A stretch of 64,000 nucleotides of DNA from Thiovibrio sp964588325 (lineage in GTDB: Bacteria; Desulfobacterota; Desulfobulbia; Desulfobulbales; Desulfurivibrionaceae). The position numbers and the translations under genes are program-made. Within the stretch, counting starts at the first letter, position 1. Every line of letters begins with the position of its first letter. The DNA lies in NCBI GenBank assembly GCA_964588325.1, contig CAZPOR010000009.1:1-64000 (forward strand), in the 5' to 3' direction. Shown here piece after piece: positions 1 to 9,182 of this stretch. The notes under the pieces are model-generated. The model was given only the letters and a program-made list of their open reading frames with translations, ran no database searches and was not told the origin of the DNA.

Positions 1-2003
1 AGAGCAGCCTCACTTCCCTCACCGTTGAAGCGACCCGGTCAATTGACCGGGTCGCCCGCGAAGTAATCGACAACGCCAACTCGATCGCGGACCAGTTGAG
101 CAGCGGCGAACTCACCCTTAATGCCGCGCAAGCACGACTTCGGGCGCTTCTGGAGCAGTATCCCCATTTTTTGAGTGCCGCTCTCTCTTTCAAGCCGTAT
201 GCCTTTGCTCCCGACCGGAAACTCTATTCGGTGCTGCATGCGAGGAAGAACGGGAGAATCGAACAGATCCAGCTCGACACGGTATACGATTATACCAAGC
301 CGGAACATGACTGGTTCGGGGCAGCGATCGACACTGGCCCGCGATGGTCGCAACCCTTTTACGGGGAAGCTTCCGATTCTCTTCTGGTTGCCTATTCTGT
401 ACCCTTTTACGGTTTGGATAAGGCTGCCGGCCGACATTCCGCAAGGGGCGTTGTAACCATCACCATTTCGATAGAGGAGATCGGACGGGTCATCGAATCT
501 TTGGACCTGGGGCCGACAGGCTTCGGGGCGCTTGTTTCGCAAAAAGGGGCATATCTGTATCATCCGGACACGGATCTGGTGATCTCGCGCAAAACTCTGG
601 CCCAGATTTTACACGAGCAGAACGACCCGGACAGGCTGATCCTGGCCGAACAGGCAGGCAAGCGCGGCTCTGGGGTTCTCGAACACCGGAGCATAAGCAC
701 CGGCCTTGACTCCTGGCTGATCTACGCCCCTATCCCGTCCACCGGATGGTCCATGCAGAATACCTTTGTCAAGGATGATCTGCCTTGGGATATCGATAAG
801 TTGCGCCGCCAACTCATGCTGATCACAACCGTACTGGTGATTTTCGCCTCCTCGGTAACCGCGCTTTTGTCTCGGGGATGCAGCAGCAACCGGACGCGCT
901 TATGGGTTGTGTCGGCGATGATTGCGATCTTTTTGGCATCGGGTATCGGCGCCCTGTGGAAGATTGCGCTTTCCCATAATTCCATAAACAGGAGTGAAGG
1001 CATCCGGATCAATGACAAAGCAACTTTGACCCGGATCATGAGCTCTTATACCCGTGCCTCAGCGGACAGACATACCAAGGCGCCGGTCTACATACCGACC
1101 GGTATTTTTATTGAATCCGCCTCCTTGAACTCTGCCGGAGACCTCGCGGTTTCCGGTTACATCTGGCAAAAATACCGTCTGGACGAACAGGATGCGGTGC
1201 CGCGCGGATTCACGATAAGCGGAGCATCTAATCTGGTAACGCAGGAAAATTATCGCACCAGGGAGAATGGTTTAGAAATCGTACGCTGGAATGTGATATG
1301 CACGGTTCCCCAGCAGATAGATCATTCAAAATATCCGCTTGAGCAGGATAAATTAAGCCTGCAAATTTTGCACAATGATCTGGACCATAACGTTTTTCTG
1401 GTGCCGGACCTTGCCGCGTACAATTTCACAAATCCGGCCGCTCTTCCAGGGCTCCGGAAGGGATTGACCCTGCCGGGCTGGAAGATTGTCCGCAGTTTTT
1501 TTGAGTTGCGGGAAAATTTCTATAATACCGATTTCGGCCTGGAGCGACCCCTGAATACAGACAGATTTCCGTCATTTTGTTTCAGTTTCGAGATTAAAAG
1601 AAACTTTACCGACGCCTTCATTTCCAACCTGACTGCGCTCATAATCGTGACAATTCTTCTCTTCACGCTTCTGATGATCACGAGCAAAGATGAACAGCGC
1701 GTGAGCTTTACGCAGGCGGGGAGCGGGAAGATACTTAATATTTGCGCTTCGATGTTTTTGGTTATAGCCTTCGGTCATATCAATATCAGACGCACGATTG
1801 CGGTGGAACAGGTCTTTTATTTGGAATATTTTTTCTTTCTTATTTATTTCATTATTCTGCTGGTCTCGGCAAACTCTGTTTTATATTCTTTGAACGCTAA
1901 TATTCCTCTCGTCCAGTATCAAAAAAATTTAATCCCAAGAGTCTGCTTCTGGCCGTGTCTTTTTGCCATGCTATTCACAATTACCGTATTTACTTTTTAT
2001 TGA
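1..2003 (+). CDS. Cache-domain-fused pentameric ligand-gated ion channel (5' end missing)
   Basis: The frame is open from the first whole codon at base 3, so the true start lies upstream; the TTG at 96 has no convincing ribosome site. About 666 residues are visible. Up to ~800 the protein reads as a periplasmic Cache (PDC) sensor, with motifs such as FGALVSQKGAYLYHP. Two hydrophobic helices follow (about 795-875 and 903-970). The stretch ~990-1610 resembles the beta-sandwich ligand domain of bacterial Cys-loop-type channels: PTGIFIESASL, HSKYPLEQDKL at the place of the YPFD loop, and LPGWKIV before the last strands. Four final helices (about 1615-1680, 1738-1795, 1810-1885, 1935-2000) fit M1-M4, and the chain ends right after M4 as in GLIC. 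Cache-channel fusions are known in bacteria. Ligand and ion selectivity cannot be read from the sequence. The downstream membrane-protein gene follows on the same strand. Confidence 0.78.
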   Translation, partial: SSLTSLTVEATRSIDRVAREVIDNANSIADQLSSGELTLNAAQARLRALLEQYPHFLSAALSFKPYAFAPDRKLYSVLHARKNGRIEQIQLDTVYDYTKPEHDWFGAAIDTGPRWSQPFYGEASDSLLVAYSVPFYGLDKAAGRHSARGVVTITISIEEIGRVIESLDLGPTGFGALVSQKGAYLYHPDTDLVISRKTLAQILHEQNDPDRLILAEQAGKRGSGVLEHRSISTGLDSWLIYAPIPSTGWSMQNTFVKDDLPWDIDKLRRQLMLITTVLVIFASSVTALLSRGCSSNRTRLWVVSAMIAIFLASGIGALWKIALSHNSINRSEGIRINDKATLTRIMSSYTRASADRHTKAPVYIPTGIFIESASLNSAGDLAVSGYIWQKYRLDEQDAVPRGFTISGASNLVTQENYRTRENGLEIVRWNVICTVPQQIDHSKYPLEQDKLSLQILHNDLDHNVFLVPDLAAYNFTNPAALPGLRKGLTLPGWKIVRSFFELRENFYNTDFGLERPLNTDRFPSFCFSFEIKRNFTDAFISNLTALIIVTILLFTLLMITSKDEQRVSFTQAGSGKILNICASMFLVIAFGHINIRRTIAVEQVFYLEYFFFLIYFIILLVSANSVLYSLNANIPLVQYQKNLIPRVCFWPCLFAMLFTITVFTFY

Positions 2004-2093
2004 GCCTCTGTCTTTGCTGTGCCGAATATGTCGTTCCAGGTCATCCTGTGTTGTATCGTCCGGAATTATAAAACAGGGAAGGAAGTTGGTTGC

Positions 2094-3131
2094 ATGAAAT
2101 TGCATGAATTCAAGCTGATCAGAAGACTCATCCCCCTGATTGTTTTCGCTGGATTAATGGCATCAGCCCCTTTTTTGCATGCCATGCCGCTGGACAAAGC
2201 CAAGCCATACGTTCTCTCCGTCGTTTCCAACAATACCGGCCACATAAATTCCGCGGGGCTTGCGGAAGAGATCAGCGTAACCATAGCCAATGGAAAAGAA
2301 CTGATTGATGAGGCGCGGCAAAATAACAAAAATATCATTCTTTTTTTTGATCGGATGCCGTTGAAAGAGGTGTATCCCCAATCCTATGTCATCAACAGCG
2401 ACAAAGACGATTTGCGGTTTTTCATCGGTCACACTGACGGTCCGATTGCTTTTTGGGATAATTTTATTTCCTCGCGCAAGCCCGGACAGTTTTTTACCCG
2501 CAAGGTTTCAGCCAGCGTGGGGCTCGAAGACCAAACGCCGATTCCGACATTGGTGGAGAATGAAAAATCATTCACCCTCATCTTGGTAAACAAGACATGG
2601 TTTACCGTCAGCGTCGTTATTATCGTGGCGATTACTGCTCTTTTTCTGTTGCTTGCCGCGAAGACCAACATTCTCCGCGATGTTGGCCCGAACCCCGAGG
2701 TTGGGAGAAAGCCTTACAGTCTCGCGCTCGTACAGATGGCTGTCTGGTTTTTTGCCATCATGACGTCATGGCTGCTGCTTTACGTTGTAAGGCACAGTTT
2801 TAACACGATTTCCGATACGCTTGTTCTCCTGATGGGCATCAGTGCAGGCACTGGGATCGGAGGTGTCGCCATTGATACGAACAGATCGAGCCCGGTGAAA
2901 CAATCGCAGGGTTTTATAAGGGATATCGTTTCGGATGACTATGGCGTAAGTTTTCACCGATTCCAGATTTTCGCCTGGACAATCGTTTTGGTCGCGGTAT
3001 TCGTGCGACAGGTAACGGCATATTTAACGATGCCGGAGTTCAATTCTTCACTTCTTGTCCTGATGGGAATAAGCTCCGGGACCTACCTGGGAGTTAAGGC
3101 AACAGAAAAACCGGCAGAAAACGCGGGGTAA
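2094..3131 (+). CDS. membrane protein of unknown function with internally duplicated two-helix unit
   Basis: The ATG at 2094 is chosen over an upstream GTG at 2019 because it has a ribosome site (gggaagga) and begins a normal signal peptide (basic start, hydrophobic core, ending near LHAM). The 345-residue product then has a soluble, presumably periplasmic domain to about residue 165, one helix at about 170-190, and two similar units. Each unit has the form aromatic/Q-x-x-W helix, then a second helix ending in LMGIS(A or S)GT: VLLMGISAGTGIG in the first and VLMGISSGTYLG in the second. I do not recognise a named family. It lies 90 bp behind the Cache-channel gene with no terminator between them, so the two may be co-transcribed; an accessory role is only a guess. 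Confidence 0.7.
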   Translation: MKLHEFKLIRRLIPLIVFAGLMASAPFLHAMPLDKAKPYVLSVVSNNTGHINSAGLAEEISVTIANGKELIDEARQNNKNIILFFDRMPLKEVYPQSYVINSDKDDLRFFIGHTDGPIAFWDNFISSRKPGQFFTRKVSASVGLEDQTPIPTLVENEKSFTLILVNKTWFTVSVVIIVAITALFLLLAAKTNILRDVGPNPEVGRKPYSLALVQMAVWFFAIMTSWLLLYVVRHSFNTISDTLVLLMGISAGTGIGGVAIDTNRSSPVKQSQGFIRDIVSDDYGVSFHRFQIFAWTIVLVAVFVRQVTAYLTMPEFNSSLLVLMGISSGTYLGVKATEKPAENAG

Positions 3132-3390
3132 AAAGAGCGGGCATGTATCCCATTTCCTTAGCATACAGCAGGGTTACGGAGTGGAGAGCCCTTGAAAATC
3201 CTTCGGTTAAAAAAACATCCGGTTAGACGTGAGCCTCGATATTTACCCCGTGTAGTATAGGGAATTCCGGGGGGAGCCGTGCTCTTCTCTCCGGATGAGG
3301 GATGCCGGAACTTCCGGATCGAAGAGGTAATTACAAGGGGACGGTGAATCAGGGGAAAGATTGCCGGAAGAGATAGGGCAGGAACCCGGG

Positions 3391-4653
3391 CTAAAAGCGC
3401 ACCTGGTTGCGGCCGTTTTCCTTGGCGGCATAGAGCATCTCGTCTGCAATGGTGATCATTTCCTCCAATGATTCCTTTGCCTCCACGCACACGCCGATAC
3501 TGACCGTGATCCGGACTTTTTCCCGCCCAAGATCCATCGTGGTTTTGGCGATATTCTCCCGGACGCTGTTAAAAATCTCGTGGATGCTATCCCCGGCCAT
3601 ATTGACCACCAGGATGCAGATTTCCTCCCCGCCATAGCGGCAGACGATGTCCGTTTCGCGGAAGCGGTGCAACAGGGCGTCGCCGAGATTCTTGAGCACC
3701 AGATCACCAGCGTCATGGCCGTGGGTGTCATTGACCTTTTTGAAGAAATCGATATCCAGCAGGGCAATGGCCACCTCGATGTGTCCGCGTTTGGCGCTGG
3801 CCAGGAGTTTTTTGCCCATCTCGAAAAAGTAACGGCGGTTGTACAGGCCGGTGAGGTAATCCCGGTTCGAGCTTTCCTTGATCTGCCGGATATATTCGAG
3901 CAGATCCATGTTCTGGTTGACCCGGCAGTAAAATTCCTCGGTGGAAAAAGGCTTGCTCAGAAAGTCGTTGGCGCCGTTCTTGATGAACTGCGTGGAGATG
4001 GTTTTGTCGTCGGTGCCGGAAAGGCCGATGATGGCCAGTTCATCCTTGGCGTGACGGTGCCGGATCTCCTTGGTCAGTTGCAGGCCGGTCATTGTGGGCA
4101 TGTCGTTGTCGGTGATCAGGAGTTTGATGTCCGGATGCTGTTCAAGAATTGGCAAGGCCTCCGCGCCGTTTTCCGCTTCATACACGCAGAAACGGTGGAT
4201 GGTCAGCATGTTGCTCAGCTCAAGCCGCGACGAGCGCGAGTCGTCCACAACCAACGCCTTGACCCCGCTGTTGTTGGCGATGCGCCGGACAAGTCCAAGA
4301 AGATAGTCGATGCTCTGGGGGTTTTCCTTGAGGACATAATCGACGATCATTTTCTGCCAGAGGGTGTCCCGTAGTTTCTGGTTGAATCTTCCGGCGAAGA
4401 TGATCGGTGGAATGTTGCGGGTCAGGACATAGTCCACCACCTCGTTGCCCGAAGCGTCCGGCAGGGTAAGGTCGAGGATGGCCAGGAAAAATTGATTCGG
4501 CTGATCCGCGATGAGGCGTCTGGCCTCGGCAAAGGACGTTGCCAAAGAAACGGAGAGGGCGAGTTGCCCTTCTATCTTGTCTTTCACCATCAATCCGAGG
4601 GATTTGCTGTCTTCCACCAGGAGGAGCCGGCGGCTGTCCTTTTTTACTTTCAT
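3391..4653 (-). CDS. REC-REC-GGDEF response regulator (diguanylate cyclase)
   Basis: 420 residues from the ATG at 4653, preceded by ggtcgaggg; a longer frame reaching 4716 would overlap the mutase gene and is less likely. Two receiver domains come first, about residues 9-125 and 135-255. Each keeps the acidic pocket and phosphoacceptor Asp (LLLVEDS/AILDLTLPD and ALVVDDS/LITDNDMP). A GGDEF domain follows with the active-site variant YGGEEI, and an RETD five residues before it matches the inhibitory I-site RxxD. It should therefore make cyclic di-GMP under phosphorylation control, with product inhibition. The start lies 10 bp after the stop of the phosphohexomutase gene, so the two are probably one transcript. 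No partner kinase is nearby. Confidence 0.92.
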   Translation of the reverse strand: MKVKKDSRRLLLVEDSKSLGLMVKDKIEGQLALSVSLATSFAEARRLIADQPNQFFLAILDLTLPDASGNEVVDYVLTRNIPPIIFAGRFNQKLRDTLWQKMIVDYVLKENPQSIDYLLGLVRRIANNSGVKALVVDDSRSSRLELSNMLTIHRFCVYEAENGAEALPILEQHPDIKLLITDNDMPTMTGLQLTKEIRHRHAKDELAIIGLSGTDDKTISTQFIKNGANDFLSKPFSTEEFYCRVNQNMDLLEYIRQIKESSNRDYLTGLYNRRYFFEMGKKLLASAKRGHIEVAIALLDIDFFKKVNDTHGHDAGDLVLKNLGDALLHRFRETDIVCRYGGEEICILVVNMAGDSIHEIFNSVRENIAKTTMDLGREKVRITVSIGVCVEAKESLEEMITIADEMLYAAKENGRNQVRF

Positions 4654-4663
4654 CCCTCGACCT

Positions 4664-6391
4664 TTAGAGAAGTCCGATCTCGGTGAGCATTGCCTTTGCC
4701 GCGGCAAATAGAGCATCCTTGCCCGATTCGCTTCTGGCCTCGACGTAAAAGCGCACCTTGGGCTCGGTGCCCGAGGGCCTGATCATCAGCCAACTGTTGT
4801 CTTCGAGAATCATTTTCCTGCCGTCAATGGTGATTACTTCGGTGATTTTCCGTGGCTGCCCGCCAATATCAAGCACGGTTCCAACCGCATATTTCTCCAG
4901 TCCGGCAAGGGTGTCCAGCAGCGCCTTGCCCTGCCGGCTCACCTCGACTCCGCCCCTGGACGGGTAGTAATGTCCGTATTCCGCTTGGATCTCGCGCAGA
5001 TAGTCGCCAAGATTCCTTTTCAGGGTGAGCATCATGTCCAGGGCGAGAAGCAGGCCGATGTAGGCGTCTTTTTCCGGGGTGTGGCCGATGACGGAGATGC
5101 CGTCGGACTCCTCGAAGCAGACCAGGGCCTTGCCGATCACCGGTTTGAACTCCTTGAATCCGACCCGGGGCTCGAAAATTTCCTCGTGTAATCCCTTGGC
5201 AATGGCATTTGCGAAATTGCTGGTTGCCACGTTTTTTGCCACCAGACCATGCTTTCCTTTTTTTTCATGCAGATAATGAAAGGCCATGGCCCCGAAAAGG
5301 TTCATGTCCAGCTCGATGGCGCCATCGCTGAAACGGATGCGGTCGGCGTCAGGGTCGATAATGACCCCGAGCTTGAGCGGTTCCGGCCTTTTGCGCAGGG
5401 TGGCCAGCACCTGCTGCATGTTCTGCGAGGAGGGCTCCGGCGAGACTCCGCCGAAGGTGGGATCGGGCTGGTCCCGTAACACAATGAGCCTTTCCGAGGG
5501 CGTATCGCCGAACAGGGCGCGCATGTGCACCCGGCTGGCGCCATGGACGCAGTCAACCGCGACCACACAATTCGAGGCAGCATGAAAGGTTGCCATTATC
5601 TCCGGGTAATTCAGGCCGTGCAGGGAAGCGCCCCTGGCAACCAGCTCCTGCCAGCAGGCAAGGGCATCGCATTGCTTCACCAGGCGTGTATCCGGCGACA
5701 GTGCCGGGGGTATGCCCCCGGCGATGAGCTGCCGCCCATTTTCCGTGATGCGGCTGGTCACCTCGGAGGCGGCCGGGCCAGCATCGGCGGCATTGAATTT
5801 GAATCCGGCATATTCCAGGGGGTTATGACTGGGGGTGAGATTTATCGAAAAGGCCGCATCTACCATGAGAACCGCGGCGGAAAGAGTGCCGGTCGTCGCT
5901 TCATGGGCATAGTGCACGGTGATGCCGTTGCTGGTCAGCACCTCGACAACCCGCTGGGCCAGGAGGCTGCCGCCGAACCGGTTGTCAAAGCCGACCACCG
6001 CGCCCCGTTGTTGCGCCTCGCGGAAACTGCGCACACCCAGGGGCGCGGCCAGAGAATCGTCCTGGTCCAGGCCTTGGTACATGGCAACGATGGCCTGGGT
6101 CACCAGGGCCACGGAGTGCAGGGAGAAATCCTTGCCGATGATCCCCCGCCAGCCGGAGGTGCCGAAGGATATCTCCTTGTTCGGCGGATTGGTGTTGGTT
6201 TGTATTTCATCTTCAACCAGGGCATAAGCCTTGGCAATGGCCTCGTTTGCCAGTTGAAAATCGTGCGACTCCGGAACGGCGCTGTTTTTCAGGGCCACCA
6301 GTTGTTTGATGAGGCCAAAATAGTCGCTGGCAGCATGGTTGTGTGCCGAAAGATATTCACGGAAAAGAAGTTCGATGTTTTGGCTGATCAT
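4664..6391 (-). CDS. phosphoglucomutase/phosphomannomutase family protein
   Basis: 575 residues from the ATG at 6391 (preceded by aaaggtc); a further upstream ATG would give a short hydrophobic prefix not typical of this soluble family. It interconverts hexose 1- and 6-phosphates. All four active-site loops of the alpha-D-phosphohexomutase family are visible: the catalytic serine loop TPSHNP, the metal-binding loop DPDADR, the sugar-binding loop EESDG and the phosphate-binding loop RPSGTEPKVR. FGTSGWRG near the N-terminus is the conserved first-domain motif. Substrate preference (glucose versus mannose or glucosamine) cannot be decided. It is followed closely by the diguanylate cyclase gene and diverges from ppsA, which fits a role in gluconeogenic carbon flow and polysaccharide precursors. 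Confidence 0.9.
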   Translation of the reverse strand: MISQNIELLFREYLSAHNHAASDYFGLIKQLVALKNSAVPESHDFQLANEAIAKAYALVEDEIQTNTNPPNKEISFGTSGWRGIIGKDFSLHSVALVTQAIVAMYQGLDQDDSLAAPLGVRSFREAQQRGAVVGFDNRFGGSLLAQRVVEVLTSNGITVHYAHEATTGTLSAAVLMVDAAFSINLTPSHNPLEYAGFKFNAADAGPAASEVTSRITENGRQLIAGGIPPALSPDTRLVKQCDALACWQELVARGASLHGLNYPEIMATFHAASNCVVAVDCVHGASRVHMRALFGDTPSERLIVLRDQPDPTFGGVSPEPSSQNMQQVLATLRKRPEPLKLGVIIDPDADRIRFSDGAIELDMNLFGAMAFHYLHEKKGKHGLVAKNVATSNFANAIAKGLHEEIFEPRVGFKEFKPVIGKALVCFEESDGISVIGHTPEKDAYIGLLLALDMMLTLKRNLGDYLREIQAEYGHYYPSRGGVEVSRQGKALLDTLAGLEKYAVGTVLDIGGQPRKITEVITIDGRKMILEDNSWLMIRPSGTEPKVRFYVEARSESGKDALFAAAKAMLTEIGLL

Positions 6392-6518
6392 AGTGAGACC
6401 TTTGCGTGACAGGAAGAGGGAAAGGAACAAAAAAATACAGGCCCGGATACATTATGTTATACTATGTGCATATGTGCCGAGCAACGGGTCATTTTTTTGC
6501 TCTTTGCTCAGGTTTCGA

Positions 6519-6547
6519 TTGACCCGCAAGGCAAGATTCGCTATACA
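6519..6547 (+). promoter_or_regulatory. sigma70-type promoter of ppsA
   Basis: TTGACC (6519-6524), a 17-bp spacer, then TATACA (6542-6547). It lies 92 bp before the ppsA start, and no other good pair was seen in the interval to the divergent mutase gene. It would leave a 5' leader of roughly 85 nt. Confidence 0.65.
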
Positions 6548-6639
6548 TTGCTGGCGTGATGACCGTCGCAAAATCAATGGATTTTTCAGTGCGTTCCACG
6601 TCCTGAACTTTTAAATAAATAATTAGGGAGCAGAACACA

Positions 6640-9078
6640 ATGGGTAAACACGATGAGGCTTTCATTCTCTGGTTTGATGATATCGGCATCGAGGATGTCC
6701 CGCTGGTTGGCGGCAAGAACGCATCTTTGGGTGAAATGCATCAGAAGCTTACCTCAAAGGGTGTTGATGTCCCAAACGGCTTTTCCATTACCGCCTATGC
6801 CTATCGGCATCTGCTGAAAACCGCCGGTATCGCCCAAGCCATTGAAGATGCTCTGGCCGACCTTGACACCCATGACCTGCGCAATTTGCAGGCCCGCGGC
6901 GAGAAGGCGCGTAACATTATCCGCGCCGCCGAGTTCCCCGATGATCTGCGCAAGGCTATCCTTGATTCGTACAAGAAGATGGAAGAGATGTACGGCCCCA
7001 GTGTTGACGTGGCCGTGCGTTCTTCCGCCACTGCCGAGGATCTGCCGGACGCCTCCTTTGCCGGCCAGCAGGAAACCTATCTGAACATCCGCGGTCCGGA
7101 ACAGCTCATCGACGCCTGCCGCCGCTGTTTTGCCAGCTTGTTTACCGACCGGGCCATTTCCTACCGGCACGACAAGGGCTTTGGCCAGTTCGACGTCTAT
7201 CTTTCCATCGTGGTGCAGAAGATGGCGCGCAGTGACTCCGCTTCTTCCGGCGTCATGTTTTCCATCGACACGGAAAGCGGTTTCGAGGATGCGGTTTTTA
7301 TCACCGGCGCCTGGGGTCTGGGAGAAACCGTGGTTCAGGGTGCGGTCAATCCCGATGAGTTCTACGTGTTCAAACCGACCCTCAAGCAGGGCAAGCGTCC
7401 CATCGTTGGCAAGACCATCGGCAGCAAAGAGATCAAGATGATCTACGACAACGATCCCAATACCGAAGAACCGGTAAAAACGATCAACACTACGCCGGAA
7501 GAACGCGGCAAATACGTGATCAACGACGATGAAATTCTCCAGCTCGCCAAATGGGCCTGCATTATCGAGGATCACTACGGCAAGGGCATGGATATCGAAT
7601 GGGCCAAGGACGGTGACGGAGTGAACGTCGGCACCGGTAAACTCTTTATCGTGCAGGCCCGCCCAGAAACCGTGCATTCCCAGACTTCTAAGGGGTCCAT
7701 CGAAACCTACAAGCTGAAGGAAAAAGGCAAGGTTTTGGTCGAAGGTTTGGCGGTCGGCACCAAGATCGGTCAGGGCGAGGCCAACGTCATTGCCGCCGTT
7801 GTTGACATCCACAGTTTTAAGAAGGGGCAGGTACTGGTTACCGACATGACCGATCCTGATTGGGAGCCGATCATGAAGATTGCTTCGGCCATCGTCACCA
7901 ACCGCGGCGGCCGGACTTGCCATGCCGCCATTATCTCCCGTGAGCTGGGCATCCCCTGCGTCATCGGTACCGGCGACGGTTCCAAGAAGATCACGAACGG
8001 CCAAAACATCACCGTTTCCTCGGCAGAGGGCGAGAAGGGCATTGTTTATGAAGGGTTGTTGAATTTCGAAATCGATCGGCTCGACCTGACCAATCTGCCC
8101 AAGACCAAGACAAAAATCATGATGAACCTGGCCATCCCGGAGAAAGCTTTTTCCGAGTGCCAGATTCCCAATGACGGCGTTGGTCTGGCCCGCGAGGAGT
8201 TCGTTATCAACTCCCATATCGGGATTCACCCCCTGGCCCTTTTTAACTACGAAGAGTTGAAGAAATCCTCGGATCCGGAAAAGCAGGCGGTGATCAGGGT
8301 GATCGACAAGAAAACCACTGCGTATACGGATAAGAAGCAGTTCTTTATCGACAAGGTTGCCGAGGGCGTGGGCCGTATCGCTGCGGGTTTCTATCCCAAG
8401 GATGTCATCGTTCGCCTTTCCGATTTCAAGTCCAACGAATACGCCAACCTGACCGGCGGCACCTTTTACGAACCGCACGAAGAGAATCCGATGATCGGCT
8501 GGCGCGGCGCTTCCCGCTATTACGATCCCAAGTACCGTCCGGCCTTTGAGCTGGAGTGCAAGGGGCTGCTCAAGGCCCGCAACGACATGGGTCTCACCAA
8601 CATCAAGCTGATGGTGCCTTTCTGCCGGACCCCGGAGGAGGGAAAGAAGGTCATCCAGGTCATGAAGGAATGCGGTCTGGTACAGGGCGAGAACGGGCTG
8701 GAGTTGTACGTAATGTGCGAGATCCCGTCGAACGTTATCCTGGCCGATGCCTTTGCCGACATCTTCGATGGCTTCTCCATCGGCTCCAATGACCTGACTC
8801 AGCTCACCTACGGCCTTGACCGCGACTCGGGTCTCCTTGCCGGTCTCGCCGACGAGCGCGATGCTGCGGTCAAGGAGATGATCAAGATGGTTATTGCCAC
8901 TGCCAAACGGCGGGGGCGCAAGATCGGCATCTGCGGCCAGGGCCCCTCGGATTTCCCCGAGTTCGCCACCTTCCTGGTCGAGTGCGGGATCGACTCCATG
9001 AGCCTGATCCCCGACACTGCGGTCAAGACTCGTTTGGCCGTGGCTGCCAAGGAGAAGGAGATGGGGATTACCCCGTAA
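6640..9078 (+). CDS. ppsA: phosphoenolpyruvate synthase
   Basis: 812 residues, close to the usual ~800. The ATG at 6640 follows an agggag ribosome site. It converts pyruvate, ATP and water to PEP, AMP and phosphate, the gateway from acetyl-CoA-derived pyruvate to gluconeogenesis. Domain order is standard: an N-terminal ATP-grasp/pyruvate-binding domain (GGKNASLGEM near residue 28 and RSSATAEDLPDASFAGQQ around 127), a swivelling phosphohistidine domain with GGRTCHAAIISRELG (catalytic His near residue 428), and a C-terminal PEP-binding barrel with GSNDLTQL and GICGQGPSD. The gene stands alone between a good promoter and a strong terminator. In an organism with the CODH/ACS pathway found downstream in this window it is a central anabolic enzyme. 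Confidence 0.97.
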   Translation: MGKHDEAFILWFDDIGIEDVPLVGGKNASLGEMHQKLTSKGVDVPNGFSITAYAYRHLLKTAGIAQAIEDALADLDTHDLRNLQARGEKARNIIRAAEFPDDLRKAILDSYKKMEEMYGPSVDVAVRSSATAEDLPDASFAGQQETYLNIRGPEQLIDACRRCFASLFTDRAISYRHDKGFGQFDVYLSIVVQKMARSDSASSGVMFSIDTESGFEDAVFITGAWGLGETVVQGAVNPDEFYVFKPTLKQGKRPIVGKTIGSKEIKMIYDNDPNTEEPVKTINTTPEERGKYVINDDEILQLAKWACIIEDHYGKGMDIEWAKDGDGVNVGTGKLFIVQARPETVHSQTSKGSIETYKLKEKGKVLVEGLAVGTKIGQGEANVIAAVVDIHSFKKGQVLVTDMTDPDWEPIMKIASAIVTNRGGRTCHAAIISRELGIPCVIGTGDGSKKITNGQNITVSSAEGEKGIVYEGLLNFEIDRLDLTNLPKTKTKIMMNLAIPEKAFSECQIPNDGVGLAREEFVINSHIGIHPLALFNYEELKKSSDPEKQAVIRVIDKKTTAYTDKKQFFIDKVAEGVGRIAAGFYPKDVIVRLSDFKSNEYANLTGGTFYEPHEENPMIGWRGASRYYDPKYRPAFELECKGLLKARNDMGLTNIKLMVPFCRTPEEGKKVIQVMKECGLVQGENGLELYVMCEIPSNVILADAFADIFDGFSIGSNDLTQLTYGLDRDSGLLAGLADERDAAVKEMIKMVIATAKRRGRKIGICGQGPSDFPEFATFLVECGIDSMSLIPDTAVKTRLAVAAKEKEMGITP

Positions 9079-9097
9079 AGTTTCGCTGAAATTGGAA

Positions 9098-9143
9098 CCA
9101 CAAAAAAGGGGCGCCGCTTGATTGCGGGGCCCCTTTTTTGTGG
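9098..9143 (+). terminator. rho-independent terminator after ppsA
   Basis: Perfect 14-bp arms ccacaaaaaagggg and ccccttttttgtgg enclose a short GC-rich loop 20 bp after the ppsA stop. The run of T in the right arm provides the U tract. The A run of the left arm means the structure can also end transcription arriving from cpoB on the other strand. Confidence 0.85.
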
Positions 9144-9182
9144 TGTGTTTTGCCGGAATCTCCCCTGATGCGGGGCAGCTTT

